A stretch of DNA of 64,000 nucleotides from Spirosoma sp. KUDC1026. Its GTDB lineage: Bacteria > Bacteroidota > Bacteroidia > Cytophagales > Spirosomataceae. The position numbers and the translations under genes are program-made. The DNA is taken from NCBI RefSeq assembly GCF_013375035.1, contig NZ_CP056032.1:4462001-4526000 (forward strand). Reading direction: 5' to 3'. How positions within the stretch are numbered: position 1 is the first letter of the stretch; each line of letters begins with the position of its first letter. The notes below the pieces were generated by a model, which saw only the letters and a program-made list of their open reading frames with translations, had not been told where the DNA came from and did not search any database. Shown here in pieces: positions 31,869 through 39,990 of the stretch.

Positions 31869-33233
31869 CTATTTTGCGTTAGCCGCGTACCACTCCCGGA
31901 AGCTCTGTTTGGGGGGTTCAGGTAGCTCCCGCGCGATAGCCCAGGGATTGATTGTACCGTTGTGGCTTAGCGCGTAAGGGGTAGCTGCCAGCACGCGCCG
32001 GGCTGCTTTCCCCAGCCGGGCGTACAGTTTTGGTCGCGCCAAGACTCTCGCCAGCGCCTTCATGCCCACTCGTTTGCCAGCGGGCATTTCCTTCTGCTCA
32101 CCAATGATCTGCCGCCACTTGTAGAGCTGAACGTGAATATCAATCTTGACGGGACATACATCGGAGCAGGAACCGCAGAGCGTACTGGCAAAGGGTAACG
32201 TGCTGTGTTTCCTCAGATCGACGTTCGGCGACAGGATCGAGCCAATGGGTCCGGGCACGGTATAGTTGTAACTGTGCCCGCCACTACGCCGGTAGACCGG
32301 GCAGGTGTTCATACAGGCTCCACAGCGAATGCACTTCAGCGATGCCCGAAAATCAGGGCGCCCCAACTGCGTTGTGCGTCCGTTATCGACGATGACAATG
32401 TGCAGTTCCTGGCCCGGTCGGGGTTTATGAAAATGACTGGTATACGTGGTTGACAACTGCCCCGTAGCCGAACGGGCCAGCAGGCGGGTGTATACGCCTA
32501 GGTGTTCCAGCTTCGGAATGATCTTCTCAATACCCATACTGGCAATGTGCACCGGCGCCAGCGTAACGCCTAGGTCAGCATTGCCTTCGTTGGTACAGAC
32601 GACAAATCCACCCGTTTCGGCAATGGCAAAGTTCACCCCTGACAGGGCCGCATCGGCCGCAACAAAGTGCCGACGCAAATGCTGCCGCGCCGACTCCGTT
32701 AGGAACTGCGGGTTGCTTTCGCCAGCCGGCGTGCCCAGGTGTTTATGAAAGATATCGCCGACGTCTTCTTTCTTCAGATGAATAGCTGGTAGTACGATAT
32801 GACTGGGCGTTTCTTCATTCAACTGGATAATTCGCTCGCCCAAATCCGTATCAACCACCTCGACGCCATTTTGCTCCAGAAAGGGGTTCAGGTGACATTC
32901 TTCCGTCAGCATCGACTTGCTTTTCACCAGTCGTTTGGCACCGTGCTGCCGCAAAATATCCAGCACAATCTGGTTGTGCTCCCGCGCGTCAGCAGCCCAG
33001 TGAACTTTCACCCCATTCGCCTGGGCGTTTTTCTCGAACTCTTCGAGGTATTCGTCCAACCGACTCAGCGCGTGGTTCTTAATCTGTGAGGCCAGTTCCC
33101 GCAGCTGTTCCCATTCGGGGAGTTGGTACGCCATACGATCCCGCTTCTGGCGGACAAACCATAGGGTTTCGTCGTGCCAGGTAGTCCGGTCAATATCAGC
33201 CGTAAATCGGTCGGCAGCCTGAGCGTGGGTCAT
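31869..33233 (-). CDS. lutB: L-lactate utilisation iron-sulfur protein LutB
   Basis: A 454-residue subunit of the LutABC complex that oxidises L-lactate to pyruvate. The LUD domain occupies about residues 60-290 (LVKSKSMLTEECHLNPFLE, VDTDLGERIIQL, FAIAETGGFVVCTNEGN). The ferredoxin-like domain follows, with CIRCGACMNTCPVYRRSGGHSY and CGSCSDVCPVKID, which bind two 4Fe-4S clusters. Length is normal. It is the last gene of a run lutA, zeta-like kinase, 54-residue protein, lutB, with a 2-base gap to the gene before. A lutC gene is not present next to it. Confidence 0.93.
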   Translation of the reverse strand: MTHAQAADRFTADIDRTTWHDETLWFVRQKRDRMAYQLPEWEQLRELASQIKNHALSRLDEYLEEFEKNAQANGVKVHWAADAREHNQIVLDILRQHGAKRLVKSKSMLTEECHLNPFLEQNGVEVVDTDLGERIIQLNEETPSHIVLPAIHLKKEDVGDIFHKHLGTPAGESNPQFLTESARQHLRRHFVAADAALSGVNFAIAETGGFVVCTNEGNADLGVTLAPVHIASMGIEKIIPKLEHLGVYTRLLARSATGQLSTTYTSHFHKPRPGQELHIVIVDNGRTTQLGRPDFRASLKCIRCGACMNTCPVYRRSGGHSYNYTVPGPIGSILSPNVDLRKHSTLPFASTLCGSCSDVCPVKIDIHVQLYKWRQIIGEQKEMPAGKRVGMKALARVLARPKLYARLGKAARRVLAATPYALSHNGTINPWAIARELPEPPKQSFREWYAANAK

Positions 33234-33235
33234 AA

Positions 33236-33400
33236 TTATAAATCTCTGGCTTTGATTCGAATTGGTCTCCCCTCTTTATCGGCAATTACTAACTCGTCAT
33301 CATCGCGTTTGGCCTGATCAACTACTTTTTGTACCGCTCGACGAATACCCGCTAAGACTTCTTCGTCACTTGGCATTGGCTTCTTTTCGTTAGTTTCCAT
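33236..33400 (-). CDS. 54-residue acidic protein, probable partner of the zeta-like kinase
   Basis: A short frame from ATG 33400 to TAA 33236: METNEKKPMPSDEEVLAGI, then RRAVQKVVDQAKRDDDELVI and ADKEGRPIRIKARDL. It is charged and helical with no membrane segment. The ATG overlaps the last codons of the zeta-like gene by 11 bases, and the stop is 2 bases before lutB, so it is clearly part of the operon. Small genes in this position beside zeta-type kinases are often antitoxin-like in Bacteroidota. That role is inferred from size and place alone. Confidence 0.75.
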   Translation of the reverse strand: METNEKKPMPSDEEVLAGIRRAVQKVVDQAKRDDDELVIADKEGRPIRIKARDL

Positions 33401-33962
33401 AGGCTAAAATTCGGACCCAACTATCTTCAATAAACACTTCTATCTCAGTATACATTCCACCAGAAGCTACCCTTTGAGCAACGGTTCCACTATTATCAAA
33501 CACGGTAAAGTGTGTGCAAATTGGCTGATAGAGCTGAACCAAGTTTTTTATACTACGACTATAACGTCGTTCAATTACTTCAGTCGGGATGTTGTGCCCA
33601 CCACGTGCGACTCGTCTGGCTACCCGTTCCTTTGACATATCAGCCGAAGGTAGCCAGAAATAATACAATTTTACCGAATACCCAGCCTGCTGCGCTCGCT
33701 TGATCGTCTGAACGTACGAGCGCGTTGACAGTGTTGTTTCAAAAGCAAAATCAACCTGTTTGTCGAGTAGCTGATCGATACGTTGCAGCATCAGGCGGCC
33801 TGCTTCAAATGCAACAGACTCCACATTAAAGGGCGATAGTCCCCGGGCAATCTCATCGGCATTCACAAACTCCACCACTCCCAGTACTTCCGGCAACAGC
33901 GTGTAGGCAGCCGTCGTTTTTCCGGCTCCATTTGGCCCGGCCAGTATGTAGAGGTTGGGCAT
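33390..33962 (-). CDS. Zeta-toxin-like P-loop kinase
   Basis: A 190-residue protein of the zeta-toxin/AAA_33 type. Walker A is GPNGAGKT (9-16), NADEIARGLSPF is the substrate-binding region, and FAFETTLSTRSYVQTIKRA is a family signature. Basic residues in MSKERVARRVARGGHNIP, with RRYSRSIKNL, form the lid-like ATP-binding arginines. Classical zeta toxins phosphorylate UDP-N-acetylglucosamine; many relatives are uncharacterised kinases. It sits between lutA (2-base gap) and the 54-residue gene (11-base overlap), an unusual place. Both toxin and metabolic-kinase roles remain possible. Confidence 0.85.
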   Translation of the reverse strand: MPNLYILAGPNGAGKTTAAYTLLPEVLGVVEFVNADEIARGLSPFNVESVAFEAGRLMLQRIDQLLDKQVDFAFETTLSTRSYVQTIKRAQQAGYSVKLYYFWLPSADMSKERVARRVARGGHNIPTEVIERRYSRSIKNLVQLYQPICTHFTVFDNSGTVAQRVASGGMYTEIEVFIEDSWVRILAYGN

Positions 33963-33964
33963 GA

Positions 33965-34705
33965 TTACATCGAACTACCCGTCAGAATTTCGGCTACATG
34001 CATGACACGTACGGGCAACTTCTGCCGCCGGACAATACCTTCCATATGCATCAGGCAGGACATGTCGCCCCCAGTGATTACTTGGGCGCCACTTTGTACG
34101 TGATCCTGCACGCGATCCTGACCCATCCGGGCAGACACAGCGGCTTCCGATACGCAGAACGCACCACCGAAGCCACAGCATTCGTCGTAACGCTTTAAAT
34201 CCACCAGCTCCAACCCCTTCACCTGCCGAAGCAGTTGGTTCAGTTTCCCATCCCGGACGGGTGACATTTCAGAATCACTGGCCAGCCGCAAGCCCCGCAG
34301 CCCGTGGCAGCTCTGATGAATACCCACCCGGTACGGAAACTCAGCTTCCAGTTCAGTTACTCCTACAACGTCTGTCAGGAACTGCACCAGTTCAAACGTT
34401 CGTTCGCGGACGTGCTTGACCGCGGGCGTTTGCTCAATAATATCGAAGTGCTTACGAACGTGGTACACGCAACTTCCCGAAGGGGCCACGATGTAGTCGT
34501 AATCAGCAAAGGTTCGGACGTAGTTCTGGTAAACGGGAATTGAGTCCCGTTCGCAGCCCGCGTTAGCCATTGGCTGACCGCAGCAGGTTTGTTCCATCGG
34601 GAACGTCGCCTGCACACCTACTTTTTCCAGCAGCCGCATCGTAGCAATGCCTACCTGCGGATAGAACTGATCGACGTAACAGGGAATGAATAAAGCGACA
34701 TTCAT
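33965..34705 (-). CDS. lutA: L-lactate utilisation Fe-S oxidoreductase LutA
   Basis: A 246-residue cysteine-rich-domain protein, the LutA/GlcF-like subunit of the lactate oxidation complex. Two CCG motifs are visible: MEQTCCGQPMANAGC near residue 42 and YDECCGFGGAFCVSE near residue 180. These bind an Fe-S cluster. It begins MNVALFIPCYVDQFYPQVGIATM, the usual N-terminus. It is the first gene of the lut run, and the fucose genes lie upstream beyond a hairpin. L-lactate from fucose breakdown is a plausible substrate source. Confidence 0.93.
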   Translation of the reverse strand: MNVALFIPCYVDQFYPQVGIATMRLLEKVGVQATFPMEQTCCGQPMANAGCERDSIPVYQNYVRTFADYDYIVAPSGSCVYHVRKHFDIIEQTPAVKHVRERTFELVQFLTDVVGVTELEAEFPYRVGIHQSCHGLRGLRLASDSEMSPVRDGKLNQLLRQVKGLELVDLKRYDECCGFGGAFCVSEAAVSARMGQDRVQDHVQSGAQVITGGDMSCLMHMEGIVRRQKLPVRVMHVAEILTGSSM

Positions 34706-34750
34706 AGTTTGTCGGGACTAGTAGCGTCCCTTTCCTACTAACGTAACAAA

Positions 34751-34780
34751 GCGGTGGGGTAGTTTCTTCCTCCCCACCGC
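34751..34780 (-). terminator. Hairpin between the fucose and lactate genes
   Basis: GCGGTGGGG (34751-34759) pairs with CCCCACCGC (34772-34780); on the minus strand it is followed by TTTGTT. It would end or reduce transcription from the mutarotase gene into lutA. Confidence 0.65.
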
Positions 34781-34794
34781 TTCTAAACTTCGTG

Positions 34795-35124
34795 CTACAA
34801 CTGAAAGATTTTATCCATCAGCAACCATTTTTCGCCCGGTTTGGCTACAGGTAACGCCTGCTGGTATTTCCACATCAGCGCTTCCCATTCCTGCACCTTC
34901 GGATTGGCCGCATCAGATTCGGCTTTCTTCTCGAAAGAGAACGTTTCATCGTCGGTTTCCATAATCATGAACAGGCGGTTACCGGCGCGGTAAATCGCCA
35001 TATCAATTACACCCGCCCCCCGGATACTGGCGTCAATTTCGGGCCAGATCTGCTGGTGGTAGGCTTCGTATTCGGCGATCAGCGCCGGATCGTCGACCAA
35101 ATCAAGAGCAAGACAGTAGCGCAT
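34795..35124 (-). CDS. L-rhamnose/L-fucose mutarotase
   Basis: A 109-residue enzyme of the RhaM-like mutarotase family that interconverts alpha and beta anomers of a deoxysugar. Features are MRYCLALDLVDDPALIAEYEAYHQQIWPEI (catalytic histidine region), VIDMAIYRAGNRLFMIME and PVAKPGEKWLLMDKIFQL, the usual C-terminus. Because it lies 2 bases after a fucose permease gene and near a fucosidase, L-fucose is the more likely substrate than L-rhamnose. Length is typical (about 105-115). Confidence 0.9.
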   Translation of the reverse strand: MRYCLALDLVDDPALIAEYEAYHQQIWPEIDASIRGAGVIDMAIYRAGNRLFMIMETDDETFSFEKKAESDAANPKVQEWEALMWKYQQALPVAKPGEKWLLMDKIFQL

Positions 35125-35126
35125 AC

Positions 35127-36515
35127 TTACGGAGCGACTTCGGCGGGTACGCCCGATGAATCCAGACCTGTCGAGTTGGTTTTATAGCCGTTCATGGCGT
35201 AGAACGTAATATAACTGAAGCACACGAGCGGTACGATCAGAGCATACACAACACCCTGCGCAAACAGCATACCCGCCACCAGTGGCATCAGGGCTCCTCC
35301 CACGATACTCATGATAATCAGCGACGACGCCAGTTTAGACTCAGCACCCAGACCGCGTACCGCCAGAGCGAAGATGGTCGGAAACATAATCGACTGGAAG
35401 AAGTACGTAAAGCTCAGCGCAATAACGGCCGTTAGACCGCCCATGGCGATTGCGACTGCCACCATCGCCACGGCACCCGCCGAGAATACCGACAGAATAA
35501 CGTTCGGCCGGTAGCGCGACATAAGCGACGTACCTACCAGGCGACCTACCATTAGCAATACCAGAGCGAACGATGCGTGGAAACCAGCAATCTGCGTTGG
35601 TGTCAGTTCCAGCTGGCCACCTGTCAGCGAGTTAATCAGGTACATGTAGCCTTCAGCCAGTCCCCAATGCTGATCGCGGGAAAAATCCAGTTTAAAGTCC
35701 ACAAAATAACCCCACAACACGGCCTGCGCCCCTACGTTGGCAAACTGGGCAAAAATTCCCAGTACCAGATGCCGGTGCCGGAACAGGCTCGGAATCGTGA
35801 TTGTTCCCGCGGCCTGTTCTTCCTCAGCGCCTACTTCGGGCATTTTTGTGAACGCAAACAGCAGCGTTACGACGGCAATGACCAGACCAATCACCAGGTA
35901 AGGTCCCTGCACGGATAAAGCCTCCTGCACCCGGATCGCTTCGGCCTGAGCGGGAGCCATAGCGGACAGCATTTCGGGCGTGTATTCCGTTTTCGAGAAG
36001 ATGAATAGTGCGCCAATGATGGGGCCAAGGATGATACTGATTCCGTTGAACGACTGCGAAAAGTTCAGACGCCATTCCGACTTATTTGGATCTCCCAGTA
36101 CCGTCACGTACAGATTAGCGGCCGTTTCCAGACAGGCAATGCCGCAGGCCATCGTAAACAGCGCGACCAGAAAGAAGCTGTATACCCGCGCTTCGGCCGC
36201 CGGATAGAACAGCAGAGCACCACCACCGTACAGAATCAGGCCGAGAATAATACCACGTTTGTAGCCAAACTTCCGCATGACGTAGCCAGCAGGTAGCGCC
36301 ATGAAAAAGTAACCCAGATAAAACGCAAAATCGACAATCCCCGCCTGAAAACGATTCAGGTCCAGGGCGATCTGGAATTGTTTGATCAGCGACCCATTCA
36401 GGCTGTTGGCTAGTCCCCACAGAAAGAATAAGCTGGTAACAAGAGCAAAAGCAATCTTGTAATTTCCGCCGGTGGCAGTCACCTTGGGCGGATTGGTTGG
36501 CGTTGGTAAAGCCAT
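35127..36515 (-). CDS. fucP: L-fucose:H+ symporter
   Basis: A 462-residue MFS permease of the FucP family that imports L-fucose with protons. The start FALVTSLFFLWGLANSLNGSLIKQFQIALDLNRFQAG is a strong FucP signature. The next helix holds YFFMALPAGYVMRKFGYKRGIILGL. TACGIACLETAANLYV-like and VLGDPNKSEWRLNFSQSFNGIS segments are also family-specific. About twelve hydrophobic helices are present. It lies between the SDR gene (56 bases) and the mutarotase (2 bases). The whole fuc cluster runs in one direction from the fucosidase. Confidence 0.92.
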   Translation of the reverse strand: MALPTPTNPPKVTATGGNYKIAFALVTSLFFLWGLANSLNGSLIKQFQIALDLNRFQAGIVDFAFYLGYFFMALPAGYVMRKFGYKRGIILGLILYGGGALLFYPAAEARVYSFFLVALFTMACGIACLETAANLYVTVLGDPNKSEWRLNFSQSFNGISIILGPIIGALFIFSKTEYTPEMLSAMAPAQAEAIRVQEALSVQGPYLVIGLVIAVVTLLFAFTKMPEVGAEEEQAAGTITIPSLFRHRHLVLGIFAQFANVGAQAVLWGYFVDFKLDFSRDQHWGLAEGYMYLINSLTGGQLELTPTQIAGFHASFALVLLMVGRLVGTSLMSRYRPNVILSVFSAGAVAMVAVAIAMGGLTAVIALSFTYFFQSIMFPTIFALAVRGLGAESKLASSLIIMSIVGGALMPLVAGMLFAQGVVYALIVPLVCFSYITFYAMNGYKTNSTGLDSSGVPAEVAP

Positions 36516-36571
36516 GAGTTGGCAGGTAAGGGATTAAAAACAATAAAAGTACGTCGGCTGAAGCAGCCAAA

Positions 36572-37357
36572 TCAGTCCGTAATGGCCCGGTCCAGGTGGG
36601 TGTAGCCGCCGTCCACGTGGATCAGCTGACCGGTGGTATGGCTTGACTTGTCTGACAATAGAAAGACAACCATGTTGGCAATCTCCTCCGTGGTGGTCAT
36701 TCGTTTTTCCAGCGGAATCTTGGCGACGATCTGCTTCAGCTTTTCGTCCGGATTGGGCAGCGTTTTTATCCAGTCGGCATAGAGCGGAGTCCAGCTTTCG
36801 GCTACGATGACGCAGTTCACCCGAATTTGGTAGGGTAGCAGTTCAACAGCCCACTCGCGGGTTAGCGCGTTACGTCCCCCATTGGCAGCCGCATAGGCTG
36901 ACGTGTTTCCCTGCCCCGTTTCGGCGACTTTCGAGCCGATGTTAACAATGGGCCCTTTCGATTCTTTCAGCAACGGTAAGGCGTGGTGCACCATGAGGTA
37001 GTAATGCACCAGGTTCTTTTGCAGCGACGCTATAAAGCCTTCGTACGTACCATTCTCCAGTCCTACCCCATCGTTCACGCCCGCATTGTTGACCAGTCCG
37101 TCGATGCGGCCGAATTGCTTTTTTACGTTCTCAACAGCCAGGCGACACTGCTCCGGATCAGACAGTTCGGCAACAAACGAGTAAGCTTCGCCCCCATTTT
37201 CACGAATCTGACTAACAGCCTGCTGGTTGTCTGAGTCGTTACGGCCGATAATGACCGGGATGGCTTTTTCGGCGGCCAGAACCGTGCAGATGCCTGCTCC
37301 GATCCCTTTAGCACCGCCCGTAACCAGAATAATTTTTCCGTCTAGGTTTAGGTTCAT
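36572..37357 (-). CDS. SDR-family dehydrogenase, probable L-fucose dehydrogenase
   Basis: A 261-residue short-chain dehydrogenase. ATG at 37357 (MNLNLDGKIILVTGG) is chosen; a longer frame to 37501 adds residues lying in the terminator after manA. The cofactor motif is TGGAKGIG (13-20) and NNAG is at 90-93. The active site has Ser142 and Tyr155, but the lysine expected four residues after the tyrosine is Asn159 (YAAAN). In context it should oxidise L-fucose (or a later acid) in the non-phosphorylative route. Loss of the lysine would normally cripple an SDR, so the enzyme may be impaired, use another lysine, or be a pseudoenzyme. Confidence 0.85.
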   Translation of the reverse strand: MNLNLDGKIILVTGGAKGIGAGICTVLAAEKAIPVIIGRNDSDNQQAVSQIRENGGEAYSFVAELSDPEQCRLAVENVKKQFGRIDGLVNNAGVNDGVGLENGTYEGFIASLQKNLVHYYLMVHHALPLLKESKGPIVNIGSKVAETGQGNTSAYAAANGGRNALTREWAVELLPYQIRVNCVIVAESWTPLYADWIKTLPNPDEKLKQIVAKIPLEKRMTTTEEIANMVVFLLSDKSSHTTGQLIHVDGGYTHLDRAITD

Positions 37358-37373
37358 GTTGGTATACACTAAA

Positions 37374-37406
37374 GCCCCCAGCCCTTGTCTATCGAACGCT
37401 GGGGGC
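37374..37406 (-). terminator. Hairpin after the phosphomannose isomerase gene
   Basis: GCCCCCAGC (37374-37382) pairs with GCTGGGGGC (37398-37406). On the minus strand the stem is followed by TTTAG. It separates the isomerase from the SDR gene. Confidence 0.65.
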
Positions 37407-37416
37407 ATTCTTTGAA

Positions 37417-38412
37417 TTAAGGTACGTAGGTTTCCAGCACCGTCATCGCGCCGTCCGGCACCAGGGTTACCGAGGTGGTCGATGCGGGAAGCAGGGCGCA
37501 CTGGCCCATTTTCAGCGGTACGTTGTAGCCGCCTTCTGCCTGAATCGTCAGCGCTCCGTCGACACAGATCAGGATAACAAACGAATCCAGGTGCGTATAA
37601 TCGTGCATCACCTCCTGATCGAAATTCAGTACGTTGGTAACGAAGTAGTCGCTCGTAACGGTGTTGACGCTCCGGTTGATTTCTTTGGGGTATTCCGTTT
37701 TGTACTGGTCATAATGGTGATAGTCGATCGCGTCGACGGCCAGATCAGTATGTAGCTCACGTTTCTGACCCGTAGTCTGGTCAACCCGGTCGAAGTCGTA
37801 AATCCGGTAGGTCGTATCAGACGTTTGCTGGATTTCGGCCAGCAGCAGTCCCTTACCGATGTAGTGCACCCGGCCCGCCGGCAGGAAGAAAACGTCGCCC
37901 GGTTTGGCCGGCTCGATGTTGAGCAGGTCTTGGATGGTATTGTCGGCAACGGCTTTGACGTACTCGTCTTTCGTGACCTCACGATTGAAACCTGAGTTCA
38001 GCTTCGCGCCTTCATCGGCCTGCATGATGTACCACATTTCCGTTTTACCGTAGCCGCTCCCCCGTTTCTCAGCCAACTCATCATTGGGATGAACCTGAAT
38101 GGACAGGTCATCGTTGGCGTCGATAAACTTCACCAGCAGCGGAAAACGGGTACCGTATTTTTCGAACACATGCTCACCCACCAGTTCGCCTTTGTACTGT
38201 TCGACCAGTTCCCGCAGCGATTTACCCTGCAGGCCACCTTCTTTTACGACGGATACGTTGCCTTCAACATCCGACACCTCCCAGGTTTCTCCGCAGTTTG
38301 GCAATGGTCCATCCGGACCGGTAGGAAAGTCCTTACCCAGAATGGTATGTATCTTCTGGCCGCCCCAGATTTTGTCTTTGAAAATAGTCTCGAATGTGAG
38401 TGGGTATAGCAT
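37417..38412 (-). CDS. Type I phosphomannose isomerase-like protein
   Basis: A 331-residue cupin protein of the ManA class I family, which interconverts mannose 6-phosphate and fructose 6-phosphate. The zinc site is seen as LSIQVHPNDELA (Gln and His), KTEMWYIM (Glu) and PAGRVHYIG (His). It begins with LYPLTFETIFKDKIWGG, the usual family start. The short form, like Bacillus ManA, lacks the extra C-terminal domain of longer enzymes. It sits between fucosidase and SDR genes, so in this context it may serve glycan-derived sugars. The second half is the partly conserved second cupin. Confidence 0.88.
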   Translation of the reverse strand: MLYPLTFETIFKDKIWGGQKIHTILGKDFPTGPDGPLPNCGETWEVSDVEGNVSVVKEGGLQGKSLRELVEQYKGELVGEHVFEKYGTRFPLLVKFIDANDDLSIQVHPNDELAEKRGSGYGKTEMWYIMQADEGAKLNSGFNREVTKDEYVKAVADNTIQDLLNIEPAKPGDVFFLPAGRVHYIGKGLLLAEIQQTSDTTYRIYDFDRVDQTTGQKRELHTDLAVDAIDYHHYDQYKTEYPKEINRSVNTVTSDYFVTNVLNFDQEVMHDYTHLDSFVILICVDGALTIQAEGGYNVPLKMGQCALLPASTTSVTLVPDGAMTVLETYVP

Positions 38413-38457
38413 AAGCGAGTGACGGGTTTGCCCGTTTTTGATAAAGTTGAGTGATGT

Positions 38458-39807
38458 TTATTGTTCGCGGCTCGACGCCTTGTAAGCCCCGACTTCGGCC
38501 AATTGCACCGGGCCGTTGGCTTCCGTCACCGTTACCCGAAGTCGGCTGGTAGTGATGGTCGGAAAACGCAGCAACCGCTTATAACCAACCGTCGTAAAGG
38601 TAGCCAGTTCTTTCCAGGCGCCGTCGGCCCAGTATTCCACGCGGCCGCTGGCAATGTGCTGCCCGTTCTCAATGTTTTCCTGAATCGACATCCGGTCGAC
38701 CGTCTGCGTTCCAGTCAGGTCCAGCGTCAACGGCTGATTGGCCGCTACGCTCACCGCCGTCGCCAGTTTTTTATCCGTCAGTTTCGGCTGCCTGGCAATC
38801 AGATTTTTCTTGAAGGTTTCATCCAGAATACTACGGAATTCGCGCAGGCTGGCAACGTCCGAATCAGCGAAGAGCCCATCCCGGTTGGGTGGTACGTTCA
38901 GCAGCAGCAGACTATTGCGCCCAACCGACTGGTAGTACAGATTCACCAGGTTCTGGCCGGAACGCACTTTTGAGTCTTCGGCGGCATGATAAAACCAGCC
39001 CGGCCGGATCGACACGTCGGTTTCGGCCGGAACCCACTGTTTTCCGTTCGCATCGCCCCGGTTCAGATATTTCGGGTCGGCTTTGCCGGGAGCCAGCCCT
39101 TCGGTATTGATCGTCGACCAGCAGGTTTCGCCCGCGTTACCGGCTTCATTACCAACCCAGCGTACGTCCGGTCCAGCGTCGGAGAACATAACCGCATTGG
39201 GCTGTAACTGGCGGACCAGCGCCCAGTAACCGGCAAAATCGTAGGTCATGTCCTTGGCATTTTCGCCTTTGGCGCCGTCGAACCAGACCTCCGCAATCGG
39301 GCCATAGTTGGTCAGCAGTTCGCGGAGCTGGCCTTTGTAATACTCGTTGTACGAAGCCGTACCGTAACGGGGTTCGTGCCGGTCCCAGGGAGAAAGATAC
39401 ACGCCAAATTTCAGCCCAAACTCCTTACAGGCATCGGCCACTTCGCGCACGACGTCCCCTTTGCCGTCTTTCCACGGACTATTTTTGACCGAGTGCTCCG
39501 TGAACTTGGTTGGCCAGAGACAGAAGCCGTCGTGGTGTTTGGCCGTAATGATCGCCAGTTTGAACCCAGCGTCTTTCAGCGATTTGATCCACTGCCGGGC
39601 GTCGAGCTTGGTTGGATTAAAAATAGCCGGGCTTTCAGTACCGTCGCCCCATTCTTTGTCGGTATAGGTATTGACCGTGAAGTGCAGAAAAGCGGTCGTT
39701 TCGAGTTGCTGCCAGTTGAGTTGACGGGCCGTTGGTTTGGGCTGGGCGTGCACCTGGCTGATTGCCAGCAGGCCAGCCAGCCCCAGTAAACGAAAGCGGT
39801 TAAACAT
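38458..39807 (-). CDS. Secreted GH29 alpha-L-fucosidase
   Basis: A 449-residue glycoside hydrolase that releases L-fucose from glycans. ATG at 39807 gives a clean signal peptide (MFNRFRLLGLAGLLAISQVHA); a longer frame to 39858 is not supported. The GH29 core includes WGDGTESPAIFNPTKLDARQW, the HHDGFCLWPTKFT segment, YLSPWDRHEPRYG and the nucleophile region PIAEVWFDGAKG. A C-terminal galactose-binding-like beta domain (about 345-449) is present. It starts the fuc gene cluster, and downstream genes import and process the fucose released in the periplasm or outside. Confidence 0.92.
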   Translation of the reverse strand: MFNRFRLLGLAGLLAISQVHAQPKPTARQLNWQQLETTAFLHFTVNTYTDKEWGDGTESPAIFNPTKLDARQWIKSLKDAGFKLAIITAKHHDGFCLWPTKFTEHSVKNSPWKDGKGDVVREVADACKEFGLKFGVYLSPWDRHEPRYGTASYNEYYKGQLRELLTNYGPIAEVWFDGAKGENAKDMTYDFAGYWALVRQLQPNAVMFSDAGPDVRWVGNEAGNAGETCWSTINTEGLAPGKADPKYLNRGDANGKQWVPAETDVSIRPGWFYHAAEDSKVRSGQNLVNLYYQSVGRNSLLLLNVPPNRDGLFADSDVASLREFRSILDETFKKNLIARQPKLTDKKLATAVSVAANQPLTLDLTGTQTVDRMSIQENIENGQHIASGRVEYWADGAWKELATFTTVGYKRLLRFPTITTSRLRVTVTEANGPVQLAEVGAYKASSREQ

Positions 39808-39990
39808 GGGCTTAGTCGTAAAAGTGGTACCGAAACGAACTTCCGGTCGCCAGGACAAAAGTAGGCACTCTGGTTAATTCACCAAAGGCGAGCAGGCGGG
39901 CAATGTGTCCCGGCAGGTATTTATTTGGCCGAAAGGGCGTCCAATTCAGCAACGGCTCCGTCTGGCTCCAAAGCGAAACGCCCGCTGAAG

